A stretch of DNA of 64,000 nucleotides from Trichobilharzia regenti (Eukaryota; Platyhelminthes; Trematoda; Strigeidida; Schistosomatidae). The translations under genes were made by a program, and so were the position numbers. The stretch lies in NCBI GenBank assembly GCA_944472135.2, contig OX235263.1, forward strand, positions 25,535,379 through 25,599,378, given 5' to 3'. Position 1 is the stretch's first letter. Each line of letters opens with the position of its first letter. Below are positions 10,089 to 22,632 of this stretch, one piece after another. Under the pieces are notes generated by a model. That model saw nothing but the letters and a program-made list of their open reading frames with translations. It had not been told where the DNA came from and searched no databases.

Positions 10089-11708
10089 GTCTCATTCGTC
10101 GCATGGTCTCTTCGATGTGTTATGGAATATTTCAATCATCACAGATGATTGCTAGTCAGCGGATATGATAGTGGGGACATATGAGAAGCACTCTTATCTG
10201 TGGGACAACACTCTTTTGCTAAGGCTCCTGAGTTCGACTGGCTTCTGCAAAATGAGAGAATAAATTTTTTTAAAGTTAAAAAAAGAAATAGAAGTTGAAA
10301 ATTGCCTAAGCCGAAGTTTAAATACAAACTCCTGAATGAAAGTACACGGTATGAGTCCGCTACTTCAGAAGGACACCTAACTGTTTACTTCAGAAAAACA
10401 GTAGATATTATTAAGCCCACGCTTTTCTTTTACATAGTTCACGCACTTTGACTTTTGTGTTTAACTCCTTTTCAACCTACATCACCTGTCTTTCACTTAA
10501 ACTAATTGTTTGCAGAAAAGACTGTGGAATATCGGGGAAACTATTTCTTGAAAAAAAACAATAAAAAATGATGAACCCCATGTCTGTTACATATTTTGAA
10601 TTAATAACACCTTTTATGTACTTCTGCACCTCTCTGTCGGTTTTCTTGTGTCTTCTTCTCTTATTAAAGCTACTGCCTTCAACGAAGGTACTGATACAGC
10701 GCTGCTATTCTCTTCTTATTCGTGATATTGCTAGCTCATCTGGTAAAAACGGGACCACCAATATTATAAAACCTGCTGACAAGTTCAAAATCGGTCTCAT
10801 ATACAAGTGAAAATGTCACAAATATGGTGTACTTACGGGTGAATTTAAAGTTTTATAGACTTTCAAACACTTTATGAATCTGTGATGATTGACAATTTCT
10901 ATCTCTGTATTGTTTAAATACTTACTGTTGATTGTTAATACATTTCATATATGAATGGCATTATAATTCCGCTAAATACAAATTCCTGAATTCCGCCCCC
11001 TCTTTGTTTTGATTGGATTCTTGTAATTCGGTCATCTCGAAATGCTAATACTACGATTACAAAATATTACAAGAGAATCATTTACTGATTATTGTTGTTT
11101 ATTCTACAGTGCTTATGTATCATGTCAGCATATGTACAAAAATGCTACTTACTTTCCACAACTAACGCAATCATTTATAATTGCCGCGTGAAATTGACAT
11201 GCCGTCCTTTTTTCAATTACAGTTTAGATTTGACGCTATATCTACTTCCTTATTTGTACACTTCATTTTAAATGTTTCTCTCACATTTACCAGTATTCAA
11301 CTTATTTCTAAATTAACAAATCATATTATAAGTTCTGATAAGTGTACATATGTTCATGCCTGTAAAAATGGCTGGTTTCTGTTCCAGAAATAAAATATTA
11401 TTATAATAAAAGTGTTAAGCATCCTCAAAACACACATCTAACTTATGTCTATGAGCTATTTCTCTTTCAAATGCCCTATTCTCATAGAATAACTGCTATG
11501 ACAACAACCATTGCCTGTGGTCTATTTACAACCTCAAGATTTAAAACCTTTCAAATAACAAAGCTTTAAGGCTCTAAAAAGCAAGCAATACTCTTTCCAT
11601 GCGAAATTTCTTAAAAAGGATGACTGTTTTTAGTAACAATTCGTCTGGGCAATCAAGACAATTTTACGCATTACTACAAACACAATACAGCCAAATGTTG
11701 CTTTTTTC
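10089..11708. other. Non-coding stretch, as in copy 1
   Basis: Counterpart of 1-1620 with a few base changes. It includes the LINE-F tail at 11355-11411 and the empty GAATG site at 10953-10957 used by the LTR array in copy 3. No gene recognised. Confidence 0.6.
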
Positions 11709-12342
11709 GGCCACAAAAGCCTACTATTCTATGGTCACTACCTGGAAATTCCTGTCCCACATGTACTGTAGATGGCGTTATGTCGTTCGTGAAAATAATG
11801 TCTAGGATATTTGCGGATCTAGTGGGTGAATTTATGTGTTGTGTTCACCCTCCTGTGACGATGGAATTCATGAGATTATCATACCTTTGGGGTCCTCAGA
11901 GTGAAGACCATGATACTTCTGGCATTTTGAAATCGCCTCCGATAATTTTATAACTGAAAGGAAGATTGGCTGTAACATTAAAGATATTGCTAAGCATATT
12001 ATCATATTCCTTGCTGGATGAAGGGGGCCGGTACACACAACCCACAAGTATAGGTTTACTTCTGACAACTTTTATTTCGACCCAGATCGAGTTATTGAGT
12101 TGTGACAGAATTGGGTTACTAAACTGGGTTGCACACATGGATTGTTCACAGTAAATTGGTGTTCCACCCCCACGACCTGTCCATCTGTCCCCTCGAAAAA
12201 GGTTGTAATTATCAATCCTCAGGCTGTCATTGGAGATTTCACTTGTGCACCAGGCTTCGGTGATCATAATCAATGACGGCCTGCTAATGTACTTAGTGTT
12301 AAATGTTTGCTTAGAACTGATCTCGTATTTACTAGGATAATA
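11709..12342 (-). pseudogene. LINE-E endonuclease fragment (copy 2)
   Basis: Same relic as 1621-2254, with motifs MITEAWC, GRGGG, GGDFKMPEVSW and, after a frameshift, GSDHR. Minor substitutions distinguish it, for example LRIDNYN here against LRIYKYN in copy 1; the copy-2 form is closer to the usual LINE consensus. Confidence 0.8.
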
Positions 12343-13325
12343 GATAATAATAATAATGTATATTCTCATATAAACATATAAATTTACATGAAAATGCATG
12401 CCATTTTTACAGGCACGATCAAGTATGATATAATATCAAATCGTAGATTGTCTACAAGTTAATAATGTTTCAACAGTTAAATATTTGATACATATATATA
12501 ATTACACATTGTGGGAGCTAGGCTGTATAGTTATTGAATTATACAATTGTCCTCCAGGTTGAGCGGGAAAATCGACTTCGTTTCGTTTTCATCCCGTGGT
12601 TGTCGGCATACGATAACCAACCAAAATTGAGGTAAGTAAAACGTTTACAAGGGATTGAAAGCTGTTTTAGAAAAGAAAAAGTGCTGAGGTGAATCATTAA
12701 ATTGTAATGAAATAGGTAAGTGCAAGTATCATTAATAAATGCATTAATAAAGAAAACTCCCTAGGCTGACAACGTTCATTTGCAATGTATAATGCTACAC
12801 GTATATCTCGTACTATCATAATGTCCACTTTTGGTTTCAATACATTTATCCTCAGTTGTGCCAGTTGTTTTTGTTTTATACCTTTTTGTGCATTTAATGT
12901 ACAACCGTACCCTTCAGAGAGTAGGAATATAATAAGTCATAAAGAGCTGTAAAATGTTAGGTTTAATGGAATATAATGAGGATCAAGTAAAGACGTTATT
13001 AGAAAATAAGTGAGATAAGACATTGTGAAGTGGTATTTAAAGATCAGTCAATGGACAGCAAGTTAGTTTATAAGATGCCCCATAAATCTGTGCAGATCCC
13101 GCGTGGTCGCATATCAACAATAGGCTGAGCGAATGGTATATATTTCAAGGTAGAAGCATGATCTGTTTAGGCGTTCATTATTATCTTTTTCAAGATAAAG
13201 ATCTAAGCCCTCATAAAAATCAGAAATATCTCGAGCCTTTAATTTGTATATTGCTGTTCCTGCAGAATGGGGCGATTCACCTTAGTGACCTACACCATAT
13301 CTACTGATCAGCTAAAGCCACCCTC
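12343..13325 (-). mobile_element. LINE-D 3' fragment, first of two in copy 2
   Basis: The longest LINE-D copy. The tail and hairpin are at the low end. It extends about 160 bp further upstream than the second copy, to AGCCACCCTCC, a part shared with 61545-61694. No protein domain was recognised. It supplies the left half of the recombinant LINE-D in duplication copy 1. Confidence 0.75.
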
Positions 13326-13904
13326 CCTCCTTTTTTGATGTAAAGCTCTGAGACTATGATTATTATGGCTACCGCAAGTATATTGCTTTGTACCAAACAT
13401 GTTCGTACCTCATATTCCATCTCCCTAGCTTTCTTAATGAGTGCTTCCAATAGGTCTCCGCGTACATCTTTATGAACATTATATATGTATGCATGCGTCC
13501 TAATGAACAGATTACTTTACAAGAATTTAAAACCTTAAAGAATAAAACGAATAGGTATTGTGAATAGTGGAGTAAGATTCAGCAGAACAATATAGTTAGG
13601 GATCAATGTAGGTAGTATGAACTGATGGTAAGGTCGGTTGGCAGGACTTAGTGTACTAAATTATCATGACAGTCTTATATATAGTCAACATTTGACATTG
13701 CAAAGTAACCTGTCTACATATATTATAAAAAGATATTAACCAATATCTTTGGATCGTAGGAAGACTTCAGGTAGATTTTTGAGGTGGTAGTCAGGGATGG
13801 GCTTACGTTTGGATATGGTATGCAGTGAGAGACACCTGTGTGATTATCAGATATTAATATTTTAGAGATACAAGTATCCGCGTTTGGTGTCGACACTGTG
13901 TCAG
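13326..13904. other. Unassigned, with a short minus-strand open frame
   Basis: On the minus strand about 58 codons are open from around 13478 down to the TAG near 13306 (pieces: LLEALIKKAREMEYEV, ELYIKKGGRVALADQ), running into the LINE-D fragment. It has coding-like composition but I do not recognise it. It could be LINE-D coding sequence or 3' LINE-C sequence. The part from 13480 to 13904 shows nothing. Confidence 0.4.
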
Positions 13905-14847
13905 CTATCTCCCGGGAAATATGCCTTGACCTAGCTGTAGACTGTTCGCTATGCCAGCAAGGAATTGATCCGATATCATGCGTGCTATATGCATGATGCC
14001 AGGTGTTTCTGTTAACTGACGCTTGTGAAAATCCTGCCCTAAGGTATAACCGATATGTGTATTCGGCAATTTGTTGCCAGTATAAGAATGAAGTGTCGGT
14101 ATCTGTTTCTGGTATTCATCAGACCATGGCAAGTTTTGTGCAGAAATCGGCACATGCTCCCCACTAGATACATAGGATGTATGAATGGGTTCTGTTGGCT
14201 TGCTAACTGTGGTCTGTGGCTGATGTTTAGGGTATTTTCTATAACTTTCAGTCGACAGAATATTAGAAGTGGGCTGGTTTACAAGGTGTTTACGTAGTGG
14301 ATGCGCAGAATAATACCTACTGCCTTGCTGTACTGTTTGTCTAGAATTATTGGTTGGATATAGTTGGCTTTCCACTTGACACCTTTCTAGGTCTACCCCT
14401 AGGAGCTTCGTCTACCATATTTGACTTTCTCTTAGAAAGAAGGCCTAGAGGTGCTTTCGTTTCTTTCATATCAAAGGGCTTTCTTGCTCCGGGTCCAGTA
14501 TTTAATTTATTTACTTCGTTTTCCCTTATCTTATGATCAACTGGCTGATGATGGCTAACAGGGCAGCCAGCACATGCTATGTAGGGTTTCTGTGGCTTGG
14601 ACATCTCATGAGCTTTAGTTTTCTTAATGGAAATGGGACGTTTGTCATAACGCCTAGAAAACTCGCCAATTTGGGTAGCTACATTCGACTGGTGCTTCAC
14701 AGAGTGTGGATCGTCAGACTGAGGAGTAACTGACTTATAAGGCAATGGTTGGACCACCAGTGGGATGGGTTTTTGATGGTTTCGGTGTCTTGACTTTTGC
14801 GTCAGTGTGAAAACGATGTATTTCAACATTATTTCCCGTTGACTCAT
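13905..14847 (-). pseudogene. LINE-C ORF1, C-terminal part
   Basis: Two overlapping minus-strand open frames (14347-14847, 166 codons; 13905-14375, 156 codons) continue the ORF1 that ends at 14735. The protein is rich in Pro, Ser and Lys and ends with MISDQFLAGIANSLQ, similar in kind to the ORF1 C-terminus of LINE-B (AAQFVQGIVNTLT at about 42715-42760). No ORF2 follows downstream, so the element is truncated. Frame changes between the blocks indicate indels. Confidence 0.6.
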
Positions 14848-16138
14848 CTATGTCCACCATTTCAGTGTCAGCATCAATATCGTTGTATAATGCTTGGCTA
14901 ACATTAGCCAGTGCCTGCGAAAATGTCTGTTGCATGCCGTGATCAGGTATTTCACTAGACGGAATAACGCACGGAACATCATCTACAGTTATCCTATTAG
15001 AGCTATCAGGGTTCACTGTTCCTGAGCGGCATCGTCTTTGGCATGGTGTTAAATTAGGTGCAGCCCTAATGTTAGTGTATGGTGTTGAAGAGCTTATTGT
15101 CTTACCAGATTTCAGAAAATCCCTGGCTTCTTCAGTAGACCTAAACTTGAAAAGCACAGGACACGGGTGGTTTGCAGATTTCTTACGAAGACGCAAAACC
15201 TGACATTCTGTCAACGACATATTACAAGCCTTTAGACACGAATTCTTAAGTTTGGCAATCGGCTCTCTGTCTGGAATGTTATAGGCCAAGACGTTATGTG
15301 AAGACATAATCCTCTTAACAGCTTCTTCAGCCAAATAGTCAATTATGCGCTCGGATTTGATTAGTGATTCCAGACAGATGTTTTGTGATGGGTCACACAG
15401 TTGCGTGAGAGGCATAATGCTGTCAAACTTGCTCTGTAGTTCTGCTATTGACTTCTGAAGTGTCAGTAAATCATTTTTGCTACAAGCTGCATTCTCTGTC
15501 AATACAGATTTGAGTCTGGGGATTTCGAGTTCAAGGTTGGAACAGCCTATGCAGAGCCATCCACACTTTTCCACATTAAACTCGAGTCTCCAGGTGTCAC
15601 ACCATCTATCCATTTTTATTAATTCTTCATGTATGGAGTTCATAGTTGTGCCGATATCTGTATTTGTGCAGGTATATGTCACCTTCAAGTCATCTGCATA
15701 CAGTATTGGTTTGGCTATACTAAAGCATTCACTTATACCGATTATGTATTTATTGAAAAGAAGGGTTCCCAATACACCCCCATGGATGACACCACTGCTG
15801 ATTGGTCTAGGACTGGAGGTCATCGATACAACTTTAGTTGTCTGATTCCTGTCATAGAGAAATGATTTTATCCAATTGTAGAGTGGGTTGCGTATCCCTA
15901 GTGAGCATAGTCTACCGACTAGCAGACTATGTGGGACTCTGTCGAAGGCTTTCCTTATATCGAAATAGAGGATAATTACTAGCTCCCTCCTATCTCTTCT
16001 ATAGGTGACTTCGTTGAAAAAGTCTATATGGCAAGTGACGCAAGATCTTTTCTTGGGGAATCCGTGTTGTGACTGGTTAATAATAATAATAACAATAATT
16101 TTATTTTCATATAAACATAAATTTACATGAAAATGCAT
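14735..16138 (-). pseudogene. Chimeric frame: LINE-B RT fused to LINE-C ORF1
   Basis: An uninterrupted 467-codon minus-strand frame from three sources. Residues 1 to about 22 are translated LINE-D tail. About 23-210 are LINE-B reverse transcriptase, from NQSQHGFPKKRSCVTCHIDF through YFDIRKAFDRVPH and YADDLKVTYT to PRLKSVL. From about 212 on is the ORF1 of another CR1-like LINE (LINE-C), with a heptad-like stretch and an RRM-like block (VLAYNIPD, then PCPVLFKF). The RT block has lost key residues (SGVIHGGVLG in place of SGVIQGSVLG) and seven codons near the junction at about 15505. It is probably a chance in-frame recombinant. Confidence 0.75.
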
Positions 16139-16938
16139 GCCATTCTTACAGGCACGATCAAGTGTGTTATAATATCAAATCCTAAATTGTCTACAAGTTA
16201 ATAATGTTTCAACAGTTAAATATTTGATACATATATATAATTACACTCATTGTCTGAACCAGGCCGTATAGTTATTGAATTGTACAGTTGTCCTCCAGGT
16301 TTAGCGGGAAAACTGACTTCGTTTCGTTTTCATCCCGTGATTCTCGGCATACGATAACCAACCAATATTGAGGTAAGTACAACATTTACAAGGGATTGGA
16401 AGCTGTTTTAGAAAAGTTAAAGTGCTGAGGTGAAACATTAAAGTGTAATAGATTAAGTGAGTGAAATATATCATTAATAAACACATTTATAAAGAAAACA
16501 GAATGGGGAAGTAATTAATCCTTAGGCCGACAACGTTCATTTGCAATGTATAATAAAACCAATATATTTCGTACTATCATGATGTCCACTTTTGGCTTTA
16601 ATACAATTATTTTCAAGCCAGTTGTCTTTATTTCATGCTTTTTTGTCTATTTGGTGCACAACCGTACCCTACAGAGAATAGGAATAGATTAAGTCGAAAC
16701 AAATTCATAAAGAGCTATAAAATGTTAGGTTTAATGGAATATAATGAGGATCAAGTAAAGACGTTATTGGAAAATGAATGAGATAAGACATTGTGAAGTG
16801 GTATTTAAAGATCTGACAATGGATAGCAAGTTAATTTATAAGATGCCCCATAAATCTGTGCAGATCCCGCGTGGTCGCATCTCAACAATAGGCTGAACGA
16901 ATGGTATATATTTAAAGGTAGAAGCATGATCTGTCAAG
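16078..16938 (-). mobile_element. LINE-D 3' fragment, second of two in copy 2
   Basis: TTA-rich tail at the low end, hairpin arms TTTTCAT (16104-16110) and ATGAAAA (16127-16133), 5'-truncated. It is inserted into minus-strand LINE-B: RT sequence ends at GACTGGTT on the low side and resumes at GGTTGGTGAG on the high side, giving at least GGTT as target duplication. It supplies the right half of the recombinant LINE-D in duplication copy 1. Confidence 0.8.
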
Positions 16939-17510
16939 GTTGGTGAGTTTGTTTTAGAAAGTAGTCTGACATTTGGTCCTTGATTACTTTCTCCATGATC
17001 TTTGATATTACGGGTGTTATATTGATAGGCCTATAATTACATGCACTAGTTTTGGGCTTTCATTTATGCCTAGGTAATATATATGTGTTTTTCCAAGTTT
17101 CAGGGTAGGTTTCGGTCACTAGTGAGATATTAAATATTCTAAGTAATAATACAATCATATCCGTACCACCGTTTTTGTATATGACGGATGGTATATCGTC
17201 TATCCCACAACTACCATTAGCTTTTGATTTCTTTACAGCTTTGGCTATATTTGTTGATCACGGTTGATCTCTCCTAACTTGTTGTTATCTTCTCAGGTTA
17301 TGTCGAGAATTGGTGACGGATGCGCTTTGGTGTTATTGGAGAACCACTGACTAAGGAGTTCACTAATGATCTGGGGATCATCATAAATAATACCTTCATG
17401 TTCCAAGTGGCTAATATTGTTGTCTTCACCCTTCTTCAGTCGTTTTTGCAAGATCTTGCAGAGTTCCTGAGTTTTAGAGGTGCCCCCTAGGGCATTATTT
17501 TCCCCGAGTT
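16939..17510 (-). pseudogene. LINE-B RT fragment (copy 2)
   Basis: Counterpart of 3114-3682; nearly identical. It is the upstream half of the same LINE-B RT whose downstream half lies at 15505-16077, separated only by the LINE-D insertion. Frameshifts and stops present. Confidence 0.8.
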
Positions 17511-17708
17511 GTTAAATTGGACACCAGTTTTACAGGAGATTGAGTTCGTTGCTTTTTACTTTGATTAACCATAAGCATTAGAAATGAGAGTTAATGGTTA
17601 CACGTATGGAAGTAGTATAGTACTTGTGCAAGTATTATAACAAGAAACATTTTATGTAACGAATCACGTAAAAATGTAACGCAAACGTTGAACGTATCGC
17701 GATACAGT
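17511..17708 (-). mobile_element. LINE-A 5'-end-only piece (copy 2)
   Basis: Counterpart of 3683-3880, with the same flanking 48-bp LINE-B similarity. Its presence in both copies dates the event before the segmental duplication. Confidence 0.8.
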
Positions 17709-18763
17709 GTTCCTGAGTTTTAGAGGTGCTCCCTAGGGCTTTATTTTCCTCATGTTGTGCCTTTATTCTATGTCTCTCCTCAAGATTTTTAAATGTTTCA
17801 TGTACGTGATGTAATGCACCAAATTCCTTGTACAAATAAAATTTCCTTTTCAGTTTCCTTAGTTTTAATCGCGTTTTGCGGACTATGAATAGAGTTGGTG
17901 ACTTTAGTGCAGATTTCAGGGGTGCGATTGTGCCTCTCACCGAACTGATTGTCTTGTAGAAGGTGTTAAGTGTTACTTCTAAGTTATTATTGGTGAAGTA
18001 TCCACCGCAGTGAGAGCTTCTCAAGAGCGCTGGTAGGAAATTGATAGTAAACCGGGGAACTTTTAGGTGTGTGTTTAGCTGTTAGTTGTAGTGGTAAGGT
18101 GCAGTACAGTATGTCGTGATCACTGTTGTCGAGTTTATCTCCCACCTCTATCGAAATCGGCTCTATTTTGTGGCAGAGGATTAAGTCGAGAATATTGTTG
18201 TGTCGTGTTGGGAGGCGTACGCACTGCTTCCATCCTCCTACGTCTATGGCTCCTAGGATCACCTCGTGGGTTCTCGGTCCAGTGCTGGCATCCCAGTTCA
18301 CTCCAGGGAGGTTGGGATCGCCACAAACTAGTTTGTAATCGAATTCCGGCTTAGGTACAATCTCTAGTATTTCTCCGATAACTGTATCAGTCGTTATAGG
18401 GATGTTAGGGGCTCAGTATATACATCCCACAAGAATTTTATTTTCATTTGTGTGGATGCTTATCCACTTGGACTCTGGGAGTTTGTTGATAGTTAGGTTT
18501 GTGAAAGTATTGGAGTCAGCGGATTTAGAGGCATTTAGAGACACCCGCCTCCTCTCTTGTCCACTCTGCCATTCCTGTGGATGTTATAGTTATCAGTTAT
18601 CGGCTTTGTGTCAGTCATATCAGTAGTAAGCCGAATTCCAGTTGCCAGAATCAGTACTGGCCGTTCCATGTATACCAAGCTGCGAAGGGAAGTTGTTTTG
18701 TTAAGGAGAGATCGAGCATTTAAGAGCATAATTTCCAGAAAACCAGGATAGTTAGTAGGTTTT
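17709..18763 (-). pseudogene. LINE-B endonuclease fragment (copy 2)
   Basis: Counterpart of 3881-4935 with the same disabling changes (catalytic-Glu motif lost, frames split at the same places), so the decay predates the duplication. Confidence 0.85.
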
Positions 18764-18788
18764 CTTGTTACTCTCCCTACCTCCTGGT

Positions 18789-19154
18789 TGCCTATGTTAT
18801 GTTCAAAGGGATTCTCAGATGAGACTGTGTCAGCGTGTCGACCGTTGCCTGGACAAATTGTGCTACGAGAATGGCTATTGTTTGCTGCGACCGAAAATAA
18901 TCCTGCTGCATATATTGGTTCCTGGCCTCATTACTTGGGTATCTGGGATCATTTCTCTGTATGAGATAGTCTGCTTCACTGATCACACTGTAATTTACAG
19001 GGCCATAGTACACTGTTTTTAGGTTGTTTTTAGGATAGTGCGTGCTAGGTTTTACGTAGTTGTACATTTGCTGACTCATGTCGTGTGTGTACCTAGAAAG
19101 ACCATGGGCCAATCACTACTCGTTATGCCGATGAAGCTTTACGTAGCTACTACT
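18789..19154 (-). pseudogene. LINE-B ORF1 C-terminal fragment (copy 2)
   Basis: Counterpart of 4961-5326; 106 open codons (18792-19112) ending RIPLNIT. Cut at 19155 by the LINE-A 3' tail. Confidence 0.8.
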
Positions 19155-19230
19155 ATAATATGTATTTATTCCTGTTTATGCAGGAACATACCAATTGTAC
19201 AGGCATGGATAAGTTATTATATAAATTACA

Positions 19231-19772
19231 AGACAAGCTTTCATTACTCTCAAATCTGTGTGGAGGTCAACAGCAGTCAGCATCAAAAATAAGATCCGGA
19301 TTTTCAACTCCAATGTGAAGTCAGTGCTACTATACGGATCAGAGACTTGGCGAGTCATAAAGAGCATCTCAAACAAACTTCAAACCTTCATTAACAACTG
19401 TCTCCGCTCAATACTCAAGATCAGATGGCCAGAAAAGATCAGCAACAGGGATCTCTGGGAGCGAACCAATCAGGAACCGATTGTGAAACAAATAGGCAGA
19501 AAGAAATGGAGATGGATTGGCCATACGCTAAGGAAACCATCAAGTGACATCACTAGACAAGCCACCGCTCAAGTGGATCCCGAAAAGGAAGCAGCGAGTC
19601 GGTCGTCCAACGGTGACTTGGAGGAGGTCATGTGAGGAGGAGATGTAAGCATGTGGACAGACTGGAAGCGGGGTGAAAAAGTTGGCAGAAAACAGAAGGA
19701 AATGGAGGTGTGCAGCTGAAGACCTATGTTCCTCTAGGAACTAAAGGATACAAAAATATAACATATAATATA
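19231..19772 (+). mobile_element. RTE-clade 3' fragment (copy 2)
   Basis: Counterpart of 5403-5944, same truncation point and frame. The left target duplication ATAAATTACA is intact (19221-19230); the right one has one change, ATAAACTACA (19773-19782). Confidence 0.9.
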
Positions 19773-21319
19773 ATAAACTACACATAGATTCATGTATGAT
19801 GAATTTACAGTTTGGTTGTTCTTTCTGACAATAGAGTCAGTCGGAACAGTCTGCCATAAAGTCTGTTTGTGTAGCACATAAAGAGATATGGAAATATTGT
19901 CTTTGCATTAGCAAAACACCCAGACATCAGATGAATGTAATACAGATATCTGGGAAAAAAGCTTGAAGTCAACTCTCCTGTATAACTTTGTTGTGAACAG
20001 CACCCTTGGCTTAAAGATTATTGATGTATTATGTTGAGATCAGTGATATATTTATTCCATTCTTTCAGCAGTCTTATCGTAGTTTTATAACAGGAAAGAA
20101 ATTTGATCGTGGATGCGAAAACTAGATAAGGTCATGTCGGGTTGTTTTACTGCATCAAGTGGTGCCGAGGTCGATTCCAGAATTCTCCATTTGCTCCATT
20201 TGTGTCTGCATGGCGGACTGTATTCGTAAGTTGAGTAAAATGTTGAAAACTGTTTGAAAACCAGTTGCTTCTTCATTTCAGATCATGAATACTCATTTAC
20301 AGCACGTTCGCCGGCGTCTTCAAATGGTAGAATTAGATCGTTCATGGAATTTGAGTGGTTATGAGATAAATGGTTTGGAATCAATCGTCATTTCAGTTTA
20401 GATGCAGGGTTGTTCGACCTCGACCAGAAGATGAATTGGAGCAGCAAAATACCAGAAAGAGAAAGTATGTGAACATGAAAAGGACATTTAATATATTATG
20501 CATTTATAAATGTATATCCTCATTGCTTATTATACTTAAGTAAACATTTTTCTATATTGTATTTGTGTTTTCACGTATTTATGCGAAGTCTTAGAGTCTA
20601 TTTAGTGTCATAATGTGTATTAATGAGTCTGAGCGTTTGAGTGTTCTAATGACTGATGCGTTTTAGGAAAAAGTGATGGGTTCTGGTAGGGATAATCATT
20701 GGGACAAAACAGTTTATATAGCAAGCGTTTGAAGGTTACAATGAGGGATAGGTCCTATTTCTGAGGGTATACTAATCCTGTATGTTCCGTACTATGTCTT
20801 TATGCATCCATGCTGCTAGTTTATCTATAGTTTAAGATTGCTAAGGGTGTTGAAGTGCGTCTTTTATTTGCTATAGTAGATTAGTGCTTGATTCGTTCTA
20901 GGAGTAAATAGTTTATTGATACAATCAGTAGAGTGAAACAGTCTGTATTGAGAGCGTTTGAAGCTTGTAACCGAAGAGCAAGTTCTGACATCTAGGGGTA
21001 GGCTATTCCATATTTTGGAATACATGACTGTGAAGAAGTTTTCATGGAGTGTTGACCTAAAAGAATGAGTTGTCACTGTGGAAGTTTGGTTACGCAGATC
21101 GTAAGAACCTTCCTGAGCGAATTGTATGTCCCTGTTACCTGAGAATGATATTTTGTGAAGGACCTTAATGAAGAATATACATAGCTGTGTCGCGGTACCT
21201 TCAACGTTTTCGTTACATTTTTACGTGATTCGTTACATAAAATTTATCTTGTTTTAGTACTTGCAGAAGTACTATACCACTTCCATACTTGTAACCACTA
21301 ACTCTTATTTCGAATAGTT

Positions 21320-22632
21320 ATGGTTAATCAAAGTAAAAAGCAACGAACTCAATCTCCTGTAAAACTGGTGTCTAATTTAACGTCCTTGATTGCTAAATCA
21401 AGCAACACCCTCCCGTTCAACAAATGCTGGAAACTTCGAAACCAATACCGAGATATCCAAATTATCAGATCAGATCAGCGATATCAGATCGCAGGTCTGT
21501 GAACTGACACCTCTAACTATCCTCATGAAAACGGTAAACCTTAACAAGCTTGACACAGAATCGGTAACTAAGGTAGATAACCTCATTAACTTTGTTACCA
21601 CAGAAGTAACAAAACGACTCGACGCAAAACTGAGTGCTATTGTCTACAACGTTCCGGACAATGAGGCACTAAAAAAGGTACAGCGCATCTTACTTAGTGA
21701 AGCGAAAATGCCTAACTCCAAGACTAAGTGCTACAGGCTGAAGAAGAGTCAACATGAAAAGTGTTGTCCTATTCGTTTTCAGTTCGAAACACCGGCAGAG
21801 ACCAGAAAATTCATTCACTCCCAACACACCCTATCGCAAGCCAGAAACTACAAACATATAAAGGTCGGGGTGGACAAAACAGTCATAGAAAGGCGCGCAC
21901 ACAACTATCTCACTAAGACTAATTGTGAAATAGGTAATAGGACATTGCAAGCAGCCATTATTCCCAACCCTGTGAAAGATACAGTAGACCCCACCGCATC
22001 ACCCCTCTCAAAACACACAGAAATATCCCATCAGAGTGCAACACCAGCCGAAAGGCCACTAGACTGTAACCAAATAAATAAAAACCATACCACCCATCAC
22101 CGCAGAATCTAAAATGCCACTAAATAACCCCAGAAAAAAAGTTAAAACCCCCCGAAATTCGACTTTGTCCTCTCCTAGCTATAATTCCATTGGTAAAGAT
22201 AAGGAAAATATGCCCCTAAATCATACCAACAAAAACAGTGGCAGCTTAAATAAGCCCACACTCCCCACGGTTAATAGTATTAGCACTCACAACGTGCTAA
22301 ATCGCACCGTGGCACACACTAATATCCAATGTCACAACGATGTCACCCTCAATAGTACAAGTGGTAATAGTCAGAACTCGGCTACCAACAACTCAGGGTC
22401 TTCAGAGTATGGCACACAAACAAATTTCGACCGGATATATGGTACAAGTCTGCTGGGAACTAACCCACAATGCAGTACACACGAAACCCACACAAGGACA
22501 CAACTAGCATCAAACAATAGGTGGAATAATAAGCCATGGTCATCACAAGGATCCAATCATTTTTTATCCCCCGCGTCCCTGTCAGCGTTGAAAAAACAGC
22601 TGGTAGGGATGTTAACACTCCTAAACCACTAG
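21320..22632 (+). pseudogene. LINE-A ORF1 (deleted and frameshifted)
   Basis: Three overlapping frames (21320-21502, 21390-22112, 22114-22632) together correspond to ORF1, a predicted RNA-binding protein of the LINE particle. The first block starts MVNQSKKQRT. About 300 bp that encode a coiled coil in the full minus copy are missing. The middle block holds an RRM-like fold: AIVYNVPD (RNP2-like), then CCPIRFQF (RNP1-like). The last block is Asn/Ser/Thr-rich. Breaks lie at the deletion and before ATGCCACTAAAT near 22113; the two LINE-A copies differ (A7 here, A6 there) in a run at 22134-22140. Confidence 0.75.
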
